Shown one piece after another: positions 1 through 4,905 of a DNA stretch of 5,619 nucleotides. The notes under the pieces were generated by a model, which saw only the letters and a program-made list of their open reading frames with translations, did not search any database and was not told the origin of the DNA. The position numbers were made by a program, and so were the translations under genes. How positions within the stretch are numbered: position 1 is the first letter of the stretch; each line of letters starts with the position of its first letter. The DNA is from Spirochaetales bacterium (GTDB lineage Bacteria; Spirochaetota; Spirochaetia; SZUA-6; DRHE01): assembly GCA_016930895.1 (NCBI GenBank), contig JAFGFV010000318.1, forward strand, positions 1-5,619. Reading direction: 5' to 3'.

Positions 1-1
1 C

Positions 2-748
2 GCCTCCGGTCTGGCGGTCTCCGAGAAGATGCGTTCCCAGATCCGGGGCCTGCGCCGGGCGGAGCAGAATGCTCTGGACGGGATCTCGTTCATCCAGACC
101 GCCGAGGGCTACCTGCAGGAAAGCCAGGACATCATCCAGCGCCTCCGGGAGCTGGCCGTCCAGGCCTCCAACGGCATCTACTCCACCGAAGACCGCATGC
201 AGATCCAGGTGGAGGTTTCTGCCCTGATCGACGAGGTCAACCGCATCGCCTCGCATGCCCAGTTCAACGGCATGAACCTGCTGACCGGCCGCTTCGCCCG
301 TTTCACGGGCGAGAACGTGATTACCGCCAGCATGTGGCTGCACATCGGCGCCAACATGGACCAGCGGGAACGCCTGTTCATCGGAACCATGACCGCACAG
401 GGTCTGGGTCTCCAGAATCCGAACGGGCCTCCCCACACCGCCACGTTCATTTCCATCTCCTCCCCGGACCGGGCCAACCAGGCGATCGGGATGCTGGACG
501 AGGCCCTCAAGATCGTCAACAAGCAGCGCGCGGACCTGGGAGCGTACCAGAATCGCCTCGAATACGCCATGAAGGGGCTGGCCGTGGGGGCCGAGAACCT
601 GCAGGCGTCGGAATCCCGTATCCGGGACACCGATATGGCGGAGCAGATGGTGAGCTTCGTCAAGAACCAGATCTTGATCCAGAGCTCCACTGCCATGCTC
701 GCTCAGGCCAACACCAAGCCGCAGACCGTCCTGGAGCTGCTCCGGTAG
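2..748 (+). CDS. flaB: FlaB-type flagellin, periplasmic flagellar core (5' truncated)
   Basis: This encodes a core filament flagellin. In spirochaetes FlaB subunits leave the cytoplasm by the flagellar type III apparatus, without a cleaved signal peptide, and polymerise into the periplasmic flagellum. The reading frame is open from base 2, so the start codon lies left of the window. The visible protein begins [17 protein letters not shown], the conserved end of the flagellin N-terminal D0/D1 region; by comparison with usual FlaB proteins (about 285 residues) roughly 40 residues are missing. The visible 248 residues show the N-terminal coiled-coil part ([27 protein letters not shown]), a short central segment at about 100-150, and an intact C-terminal helix ([12 protein letters not shown], ending in LLR). 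The short central part, without large D2/D3 domains, fits FlaB. Position 18 onward reads [10 protein letters not shown], where most FlaB proteins have NQAST-like residues, so it may be a divergent paralogue. It ends at TAG 746-748, followed by a strong terminator. Family assignment is secure; which FlaB paralogue it is cannot be told. Confidence 0.96.
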   Translation, partial: ASGLAVSEKMRSQIRGLRRAEQNALDGISFIQTAEGYLQESQDIIQRLRELAVQASNGIYSTEDRMQIQVEVSALIDEVNRIASHAQFNGMNLLTGRFARFTGENVITASMWLHIGANMDQRERLFIGTMTAQGLGLQNPNGPPHTATFISISSPDRANQAIGMLDEALKIVNKQRADLGAYQNRLEYAMKGLAVGAENLQASESRIRDTDMAEQMVSFVKNQILIQSSTAMLAQANTKPQTVLELLR

Positions 749-796
749 AGTATCGGGCGCGCCCCGCGTGCCAGGCGCGTCGACACCGCCCACAGG

Positions 797-825
797 AGAC
801 CCCCGCGTCGCGGGGGTCTTTTTTT
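797..825 (+). terminator. Intrinsic (Rho-independent) terminator after flaB
   Basis: A 10-bp stem pairs 797-806 with 810-819 (outermost pair A-T, then GACCCCCGC against GCGGGGGTC), with a 3-base loop at 807-809. A run of seven T follows at 819-825. It lies 48 bases after the flaB stop codon. This is the classical form and very GC-rich, as expected behind a strongly expressed structural gene. Confidence 0.93.
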
Positions 826-838
826 CGCTGCCTCGTGA

Positions 839-865
839 GGGGGGGATCCCCCGGGATACCCCCCC
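839..865. other. GC-only hairpin behind the flaB terminator
   Basis: An arm of seven G (839-845) faces seven C (859-865). Inside it ATCCC (846-850) pairs with GGGAT (853-857), leaving a two-base loop and one bulged A at 858. The result is about 12 pairs in 27 bases. There is no T tract on either side, so it does not look like a standard terminator. It starts 14 bases after the T run of the flaB terminator and ends 17 bases before the candidate -35 box of cca. It could be a backup transcription barrier, a 3'-end protecting structure for flaB read-through RNA, or an accident of base composition. Confidence 0.5.
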
Positions 866-881
866 GCCGGTGTCGTCGTCC

Positions 882-911
882 TTGACAGCCGCAGAGGCTT
901 CGGGCCACCAT
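882..911 (+). promoter_or_regulatory. Candidate promoter of cca
   Basis: A perfect -35 box TTGACA lies at 882-887. The best -10 at a normal distance is CACCAT at 906-911 (18-base spacer), which matches only three of six positions. The expected transcription start near 918 would leave a leader of only about 7 bases before ATG 925. The position between a strong terminator and the gene makes a promoter here necessary, but the -10 box is poor. Confidence 0.35.
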
Positions 912-924
912 CAGCCTAGGTTCG

Positions 925-2295
925 ATGCTGCGCGCCGCCATGTTCCGTATCCCCCGGGTGCTCCAACGATTTGCCTCGCCTCTGCTGGAGGCGGGGTTCC
1001 AGTGTTACCTGGTCGGAGGGGCCGTGCGGGACATGCTCCTGGGCAGGCCGGCCACGGATTTTGACGTGGCCACCGATGCTCTGCCGACGGACGTGCAGCG
1101 CTGCTACCGCCGGGTCATCCCCACCGGCATCAAGCACGGCACCGTGACCGTCCTTTTCGACAGCGCCCGTTTCGAGGTCACAACCTTCCGGATCGACCGG
1201 GAATACATCGACGGCCGCAGGCCCGACGGGGTTCTGTTCACGCCGTCCATCGACGAAGACCTCAAGCGAAGGGACTTCACGATCAACGCCATCGCGTACG
1301 ACCTCGCCAGCGGCCGTCTCCTGGATCCGCACGGCGGCCGGGAGGACCTGAAAGCCGGGGTTGTGCGGGCCATCGGGGATCCCCTCGCCCGCTTCCTGGA
1401 GGATGGCCTGAGACCTCTGCGGGCCTGCCGCTTCGCCGCTCAATTCGAGTTCCGCGTTGACGCTGCCACCTTGGCGAGCGTTCCGAAGAGCCTGGAAACG
1501 GTCCTGAAGGTGTCCGCGGAGAGGATCCGGGACGAGCTGGTGCGGCTCCTGGAAGCCGCCCGGCCCTCGGTGGGGCTGCGGCTCATGCGCGACAGCGGCC
1601 TGCTGGGGGCCCTGATCCCCGAGCTGGCTGCCTGCTCCGGTGTGGAGCAGCGGGAGCTGCACTGCTACGACGTGTTCGAGCACCTGCTGGCCAGCTGCGA
1701 CGCCGCCCCGCGGGACAGGCCGGTCGTGCGGGTGGCCGCCCTGTTCCACGACATCGGCAAGCCCGGGGCGCTCGAGCGCGGCCCGGACGGAGCACTCCGC
1801 TTCCATGGCCACGAGGAGCTCTCCGCCCGCATCACCCACTCGGTGCTTCGCCGCCTGCGCTTCTCCAACGACCAGGTCCGTCGGGTCGTGCACCTGGTCA
1901 GGCACCACATGTTCAACTACGAGGAAGTCTGGAGCGACGCGGCGGTCCGCCGATTCCTGGCCCGGGTCGGGGTGGACAACGTGCCGGACCTGCTGAGCCT
2001 CCGCCGGGCCGATCAGGTGGGCCGCTGCGGGGACGTCACGCCCTCCGCGGCCCTGGTGGCCTTCCAGAAACGCATCGAGGGGATCCTCGCGAAAGACCAG
2101 GCCCTCGACCTCAAGGACCTGGCCGTCGACGGCAGCGACGTGATGGCCGCTTTGGGGCTGTCCCCCGGACCGCTGGTCGGGGTGATCCTAGACGCCCTTC
2201 TCGAGACCGTCCTGGCCGACCCCACCCAGAACGAGCGGGACAGGCTCCTCGAGATCGCCCGTCGGTTCTACGAGCAGCGGCTCTCCACGCAGTAG
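925..2295 (+). CDS. cca: tRNA nucleotidyltransferase (CCA-adding / poly(A) polymerase family) with HD domain
   Basis: A class II nucleotidyltransferase of 456 residues that adds or repairs the 3' CCA of tRNA, using CTP and ATP in the cytoplasm. The signature LVGGAVRD (29-36) and the metal-binding pair D45/D47 in DFDVATDA form motif A. The flexible loop with DGRRPDG (96-102) is present, followed by ribose-contacting R115-R116-D117 (motif B), DPHGGREDL (motif C, from 135), the EDxxR nucleotide template E159-D160-R163 (motif D) and ERIRDEL (motif E, 199-205). The C-terminal half carries an HD phosphohydrolase-like domain: H253, H275-D276 in LFHDIGKP, H296 and H327-H328. The intact flexible loop argues against a CC-only enzyme. 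Poly(A) polymerase and CCA-adding enzymes of this family are hard to separate by motif, so an A-adding or polyadenylating role is possible. ATG 925 has a weak AGG at 918-920; ATG 940 (451 residues) has none. It is probably monocistronic, between the flaB terminator and the convergent rnc. Confidence 0.93.
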   Translation: MLRAAMFRIPRVLQRFASPLLEAGFQCYLVGGAVRDMLLGRPATDFDVATDALPTDVQRCYRRVIPTGIKHGTVTVLFDSARFEVTTFRIDREYIDGRRPDGVLFTPSIDEDLKRRDFTINAIAYDLASGRLLDPHGGREDLKAGVVRAIGDPLARFLEDGLRPLRACRFAAQFEFRVDAATLASVPKSLETVLKVSAERIRDELVRLLEAARPSVGLRLMRDSGLLGALIPELAACSGVEQRELHCYDVFEHLLASCDAAPRDRPVVRVAALFHDIGKPGALERGPDGALRFHGHEELSARITHSVLRRLRFSNDQVRRVVHLVRHHMFNYEEVWSDAAVRRFLARVGVDNVPDLLSLRRADQVGRCGDVTPSAALVAFQKRIEGILAKDQALDLKDLAVDGSDVMAALGLSPGPLVGVILDALLETVLADPTQNERDRLLEIARRFYEQRLSTQ

Positions 2296-2328
2296 AGCGA
2301 GTTACGCCCCCCCTGGGCGGCGGCGCAC

Positions 2329-3102
2329 TCAGCTTCGGCTTCCGCCCTCCCCTTCTGCGTCCGGCACCAGTGCCCTGTAGGCGATGGATGCGGCTTCCTG
2401 CTCCGCTTCCTTCTTGTTCTTGCCGCTCCCGGGGCCGTAGGTCTTCTTGCCGACGGACACCTCGATCCAGAAGGTCTTGTTGTGATCGGGACCCTTGCGC
2501 TGCACGACCCGGTAGTGGGGGTAGCTCTTGAAGCGCTTCTGAACGTACTCCTGCAGCAGGGTCTTGTAGTCCTTCTTGTGCTGGTCCGCCAGGACCTTCT
2601 CGATCTCCGGGATCAGCAGCTCGCGTATGAAGCTTCGCACGGCCTTGAAGCCCGAATCCAGGTAGTAGGCCCCGATCACCGCCTCCAGTGCGTCGGCCAT
2701 GATCGCCTTCTTGGATCTGCCGCCGGAATACTCCTCCCCCTTGCCGATCAGGATGAAGTTGTCCAGCCGCACCCGCCGGGCTATCTCCGAGAGGCTGTCC
2801 TCGCTCACCACGAAGCTCTTGATCTTGGCCAGGTCACCTTCGGACCTGTCCGGGAGCGCGAGCACGAGGTGCTCGCTCACCACCAGGCCCAGCACCGAAT
2901 CCCCGAAGAACTCCAGCTTCTCGTTGTTGTCTACGGCCCCGCCCTGCTCGTTGGCATAGGAGCGGTGAGAAAAAGCAAGGTTCAGGAACTCGAGGCTCCT
3001 GAACCTTACATGCGCGTGTCTCTGAAAAAGGTGGAGCTCCTTCCTCCGCTCCGCGCCCACGACGGGAGCCCTGAAGGGAAGGTCCTTCGACAGGGAGCTC
3101 AC
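2329..3102 (-). CDS. rnc: Ribonuclease III
   Basis: A double-strand-specific endoribonuclease that matures rRNA precursors and cuts structured mRNAs, working as a cytoplasmic homodimer. The protein has 257 residues. The signature NEKLEFFGDSVL spans 60-71; the catalytic metal ligands expected from E. coli RNase III (E38, E41, D45, D114, E117) correspond to E61, E64, D68, D137 and E140, all present. A double-stranded RNA-binding domain covers about 178-246 (starting DYKTLLQEYVQ, with the lysine-rich GSGKNKKEAEQEAA helix), then a short acidic tail. The chosen start is a GTG only 3 bases after the acpP stop and without a Shine-Dalgarno sequence, which suggests translational coupling. A second GTG at 3060 has AGGG 8 bases upstream and would give 243 residues, closer to the usual length, so the start is uncertain. 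It is the last gene of rpmF-acpP-rnc, and its TGA lies 33 bases from the convergent cca stop. Confidence 0.97.
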   Translation of the reverse strand: MSSLSKDLPFRAPVVGAERRKELHLFQRHAHVRFRSLEFLNLAFSHRSYANEQGGAVDNNEKLEFFGDSVLGLVVSEHLVLALPDRSEGDLAKIKSFVVSEDSLSEIARRVRLDNFILIGKGEEYSGGRSKKAIMADALEAVIGAYYLDSGFKAVRSFIRELLIPEIEKVLADQHKKDYKTLLQEYVQKRFKSYPHYRVVQRKGPDHNKTFWIEVSVGKKTYGPGSGKNKKEAEQEAASIAYRALVPDAEGEGGSRS

Positions 3103-3105
3103 CGT

Positions 3106-3348
3106 CTATTTCTTGTCGAGTTCGGTTTTGATGAAATCGAGGGCGTCCCGGACGGTGTTGAACTCGTTCGCCTTTTCGTCGGGAATGGTGATGCCCAGTT
3201 CCTCTTCGATGGCGTACACCAGCTCGTAGGTGTCGAGGCTGTCCGCGCCCAGGTCCTGGCGGAACGAGGAGTCGAGGGTGATCTTCGACTCGTCGATCTC
3301 CAGCCGATCGGCGATCAGCTTCTTCATTTTCTCGAATAGCTCGTCCAT
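3106..3348 (-). CDS. acpP: Acyl carrier protein
   Basis: A small acidic protein of 80 residues that carries growing acyl chains as thioesters in fatty acid and phospholipid synthesis. Ser37 in GADSLDT is the attachment site of the 4'-phosphopantetheine arm, which holo-ACP synthase transfers from CoA. Helix II (DSLDTYELVYAIEEE, 36-50), the loop LGITIPDEKA (51-60) and the final helix (TVRDALDFI, 65-73) follow the normal ACP pattern, and the length is typical. ATG 3348 is fixed by a perfect AGGAGG six bases upstream. rpmF ends 24 bases upstream and rnc starts 3 bases downstream, so the three genes form one transcript. In many bacteria plsX and fab genes stand between rpmF and acpP; here they are absent. 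The coaD product on the same strand upstream serves the pathway that supplies its cofactor. Confidence 0.98.
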   Translation of the reverse strand: MDELFEKMKKLIADRLEIDESKITLDSSFRQDLGADSLDTYELVYAIEEELGITIPDEKANEFNTVRDALDFIKTELDKK

Positions 3349-3354
3349 TGTCTT

Positions 3355-3360
3355 CCTCCT
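3355..3360 (-). promoter_or_regulatory. Ribosome binding site of acpP
   Basis: On the minus strand AGGAGG lies six bases before ATG 3348. It is the only full-consensus Shine-Dalgarno site I found in the window, in keeping with the high expression expected of acyl carrier protein, and it contrasts with the near absence of such a site at coaD, rnc and the lipoprotein gene. Confidence 0.92.
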
Positions 3361-3372
3361 GACGGGTTTTCG

Positions 3373-3561
3373 CTAAGCCAGCTCTTCCGGCTTAATGATT
3401 TGTTTCCCCTTGTAGAATCCGCACTTGGGGCAGACCCTATGGGGCAGAACACGGTTTCCGCAATTGCTGCACTCGATCAAGTTGGGCGCGCCGAAGCGCA
3501 TGGTAACGGCCCGCCGTTTTCGCGAACGGGTCTTGGAAATTTTGCCTTTCGGGACAGCCAT
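3373..3561 (-). CDS. rpmF: Large-subunit ribosomal protein bL32, zinc-binding form
   Basis: A 62-residue basic protein of the 50S subunit. It starts MAVPKGKISKTRSRKRRA, the usual bL32 N-terminus in which MAVPK is nearly invariant. Four cysteines in two pairs, C31-x2-C34 and C44-x2-C47, form a zinc ribbon, so this is the zinc-binding (C+) form; many genomes also hold a zinc-independent paralogue, which is not in this window. Start ATG 3561 has only a loose ribosome site: GG six bases upstream, or AAAGG ten bases upstream. It is the first gene of the rpmF-acpP-rnc operon and stands about 33 bases after the predicted transcription start. A yceD-like (DUF177) gene, common upstream of rpmF, is not present: coaD precedes it. 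Confidence 0.97.
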   Translation of the reverse strand: MAVPKGKISKTRSRKRRAVTMRFGAPNLIECSNCGNRVLPHRVCPKCGFYKGKQIIKPEELA

Positions 3562-3601
3562 CTCAAACCAGCCTTTCAGTCGTTTTCGGTGAAGTGTACG
3601 A

Positions 3602-3631
3602 AAAATACCCCATTCGCTTGCGTCCTGTCAA
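3602..3631 (-). promoter_or_regulatory. Promoter of the rpmF-acpP-rnc operon
   Basis: On the minus strand a perfect TTGACA (3631 to 3626) is followed, after 18 bases, by TATTTT (3607 to 3602), which matches four of six -10 positions and sits in the only A/T-rich stretch of this intergenic region. Transcription would start near 3595, giving a leader of about 33 bases before rpmF. The location in the 147-base gap between coaD and rpmF supports it. Confidence 0.72.
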
Positions 3632-3690
3632 CCCGAGGCAGGAGTGCGCCGCGGGGCGCAGGCAGGACCGCGGGAAGCCCCGCTGCAGGC

Positions 3691-3702
3691 GCCCCGAAGG
3701 GC
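3691..3702 (-). terminator. Possible 3'-end hairpin of coaD (TTCG tetraloop, no T tract)
   Basis: Starting six bases after the coaD stop on the minus strand, GCCC and GGGC enclose the loop TTCG, a C(UUCG)G tetraloop known to be unusually stable. The stem is only 4 bp and no run of T follows, so as an intrinsic terminator it is weak. More GC hairpins follow (3670-3683 and 3645-3660) before the rpmF promoter. Together they may form the 3' end of coaD mRNA or help a Rho-dependent stop. Confidence 0.35.
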
Positions 3703-3708
3703 CCTTGC

Positions 3709-4194
3709 CTACGGCTGCTCGTTCTTGAACTTCTCCTTGAGGGCCCGTTCCACGATGGGGGGGACCATCTCCGAAATGTCCCCACCGAAGATGGCCACCT
3801 CTTTCATGCTCGAGGAACGCAGGACGAAGTACTTCTGGTCCGTGGGCATCAGGATCGTCTCGATCTTCGGATTCAACGCCCTGTTCATCATGGAAAGCTC
3901 GAACTCGTAGTCGAAATCCGACAGGGCCCGCACGCCCCTGAGGATGATCCGCGCCCCCACGTTCTCCGCGAAGTCGACGATCAGGCCCCGCCAGATCGTT
4001 ACCTGCACGTTCGCGAAGTCCGCCACCATCGTGGTGATCATCTCGAAGCGCTCCTCGGCGGAGAAGGTGTAGTGCTTGCGCGGATTGTCCGCGATGACCA
4101 CCTCGAGGTTCTCGAAGATGCTGGAGGCACGCTTGACGATATCCAGGTGCCCGTTGGTGGGCGGGTCAAACGAACCCGGGTAGATTACTTTCAC
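3709..4194 (-). CDS. coaD: Phosphopantetheine adenylyltransferase
   Basis: This enzyme transfers AMP from ATP to 4'-phosphopantetheine, giving dephospho-CoA and pyrophosphate, the penultimate step of coenzyme A synthesis, in the cytoplasm (usually a hexamer). From GTG 4194 the protein has 161 residues, the normal length, and starts MKVIYPGSFDPPTNGHLDIV as expected. The nucleotidyltransferase motif TNGH is at 13-16, RGVRALSDFDYEFE from 86 supplies the arginines R86 and R89, and the ISSTxVKE-like motif appears as RSSSMKEV (126-133). The same frame is open upstream to a TTG at 4233, but the extra 13 residues have no counterpart in the family and overlap the predicted promoter, so I reject them. 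No Shine-Dalgarno sequence precedes GTG 4194; the predicted transcription start falls on it. It is divergent from the lipoprotein gene. Its product feeds CoA and so, indirectly, the cofactor of the AcpP encoded just downstream. Confidence 0.96.
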   Translation of the reverse strand: MKVIYPGSFDPPTNGHLDIVKRASSIFENLEVVIADNPRKHYTFSAEERFEMITTMVADFANVQVTIWRGLIVDFAENVGARIILRGVRALSDFDYEFELSMMNRALNPKIETILMPTDQKYFVLRSSSMKEVAIFGGDISEMVPPIVERALKEKFKNEQP

Positions 4195-4200
4195 CGGGGA

Positions 4201-4230
4201 AGTGTACTCAGAAAGCGGGAGGGCGGTCAA
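4201..4230 (-). promoter_or_regulatory. Promoter of coaD, predicted leaderless
   Basis: On the minus strand TTGACC (4230 to 4225; five of six consensus bases) is followed after 18 bases by TACACT (4206 to 4201; four of six). The normal start, 6-8 bases after the -10 box, would be 4195-4193, which coincides with the GTG at 4194. This would give an mRNA with no 5' leader, in agreement with the missing ribosome binding site. Confidence 0.55.
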
Positions 4231-4246
4231 CAAAGGGGGAAAGATT

Positions 4247-4275
4247 TTGACAAAACAGGTCGAAGACTATACAAT
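4247..4275 (+). promoter_or_regulatory. Strong sigma-70-type promoter of the lipoprotein/HEAT-repeat genes
   Basis: A perfect TTGACA (4247-4252) and TACAAT (4270-4275; five of six) are separated by the ideal 17 bases. This is the best promoter in the window. The expected start, about 4281-4283, is downstream of ATG 4278 and only 4-6 bases before ATG 4287. Its -35 box is 16 bases from the -35 box of the divergent coaD promoter, so the two promoters are back to back. Confidence 0.85.
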
Positions 4276-4286
4276 GAATGGCACGG

Positions 4287-4877
4287 ATGAAAATCTGCGG
4301 CCTGCTGGCTGTCGCGGTCCTGCTCTGGTCGTGCGCCTCTGGACAGCAGGTCCCGCAAGCTCCAAAGCAGCAGGCGCCGGAGGGGGGAACACCGGCGCAG
4401 GAGCCGCCCCAGCCCATAGCAGCCGCGGGAGAGTCCAATGGCGCGGTCACCCCAACGGAAGAGCCCGCCGCAGTGACCCCGGAGGGCGGCTTCGTCGTAT
4501 CCGAAGAGGTATACACCAGGACCTTCGACGAAATCGAGGAGTTCATCCGGAACCTGAACGACATCATCCACCGGCGCGATTACCAGAGCTGGCTGGCCTA
4601 TCTTTCTGAGGAGTACATCCGCCGCACGAGCGACCGGGAGTACCTGCTCGAGCAGTCGGAGAAGCCGCTGCTCAAGAAGAGCAACATCCGTCTGCAGAGC
4701 CTGCAGGACTACTTCGAGTACGTGGTTGCCCCCAGCCACTCCCGGGCGGCGCTCGAGGACATCGAGTTCATCGACGAGAGCCGCGTCAAGGTAATTTCGT
4801 CGATTCGCGGGACGCGTGGTATACTCTACCTGTTAGTCCGTCAGAACGGCGGCTGGAAGATCGGTATTTGGGACTGA
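4287..4877 (+). CDS. Putative lipoprotein of unknown function, C-terminal NTF2-like fold suspected
   Basis: I do not recognise a named family. From ATG 4287 the product has 196 residues. Residues 1-15 (MKIC then a hydrophobic stretch) followed by C16 in LWSC resemble a lipoprotein signal; Trp at -2 is unusual, but spirochaete lipoboxes are loose. Residues 17-70 are a Pro/Ala/Gln/Glu-rich linker, such as tethers a domain away from a membrane. Residues 71-196 look folded: an amphipathic helix (FDEIEEFIRNLNDIIHRRDY), a helical middle with SWLAYLSEEYI, then alternating strands ending in LYLLVRQNGGWKIGIWD. A short helix-rich start and a final WKI strand remind me of NTF2-like/SnoaL domains; this is inference. 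ATG 4278 (199 residues) is excluded if the promoter at 4247-4275 is used, because it lies before the expected transcript start. No Shine-Dalgarno sequence is seen. The HEAT-repeat gene follows after 28 bases, suggesting a joint envelope role. Confidence 0.8.
   Translation: MKICGLLAVAVLLWSCASGQQVPQAPKQQAPEGGTPAQEPPQPIAAAGESNGAVTPTEEPAAVTPEGGFVVSEEVYTRTFDEIEEFIRNLNDIIHRRDYQSWLAYLSEEYIRRTSDREYLLEQSEKPLLKKSNIRLQSLQDYFEYVVAPSHSRAALEDIEFIDESRVKVISSIRGTRGILYLLVRQNGGWKIGIWD
4817..4825 (+). promoter_or_regulatory. Possible internal extended -10 promoter for the HEAT-repeat gene
   Basis: TG (4817-4818), one base, then TATACT (4820-4825; five of six) make an extended -10 element inside the 3' end of the lipoprotein gene. 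The -35 region (TTCGTC at 4796-4801, 18-base spacer) is poor, which extended -10 promoters tolerate. A start near 4832 would give the HEAT-repeat gene its own leader of about 75 bases. In GC-rich coding sequence such an A/T-containing hexamer is noteworthy, but chance is possible. Confidence 0.35.
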
Positions 4878-4895
4878 AGAGGATTTCAACCTTGT

Positions 4896-4899
4896 GGAG
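4896..4899 (+). promoter_or_regulatory. Ribosome binding site that decides the HEAT-repeat gene start
   Basis: GGAG lies six bases before ATG 4906. The longer frame from GTG 4894 would place this site inside the coding region; the only purine run upstream of that GTG (AAGAGG, 4877-4882) is 11 bases away. ATG 4906 also puts the charged residue directly before the hydrophobic core of the signal peptide. Confidence 0.65.
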
Positions 4900-4905
4900 C
4901 GAAGC

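Noticed and set aside
334..885. 183-codon open frame overlapping flaB in another frame
   Set aside because: It runs through the flaB terminator and encodes a Pro/Gly/Arg/His-rich product, which is a frame-shifted reading of flaB.
916..1908. 330-codon open frame on the minus strand opposite cca
   Set aside because: It lies antisense to a gene with all family motifs. Its protein is rich in Gly, Pro, Gln and His without domain signs, as expected when GC-rich codons are read on the opposite strand.
2305..2347. Bidirectional terminator between the convergent cca and rnc
   Set aside because: Only a 5-bp stem (2305-2309 with 2315-2319) or an alternative 6-bp stem (2315-2320 with 2342-2347) can form, the latter inside the rnc end, and no T tract follows on either strand. 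It is too weak to annotate.
2482..3339. 285-codon open frame on the plus strand opposite rnc and acpP
   Set aside because: It spans two certain genes antisense, has no ribosome site, and its Leu/Val/Gln-rich product has no recognisable motif.
4195..4233. Thirteen-residue N-terminal extension of coaD from TTG 4233
   Set aside because: CoaD proteins begin close to the VIYPGSFDP motif, and the extension covers the predicted coaD promoter. GTG 4194 gives the normal 161 residues.
3400..4290. 296-codon open frame on the plus strand opposite rpmF and coaD
   Set aside because: It crosses two certain genes, the rpmF promoter and the divergent promoter region. His/Asp/Arg-rich composition is typical of an antisense shadow.
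4894..4905. GTG 4894 as start of the HEAT-repeat gene (241 residues)
   Set aside because: ATG 4906 has GGAG at six bases and gives a cleaner signal peptide; the GTG has no well-placed ribosome site.
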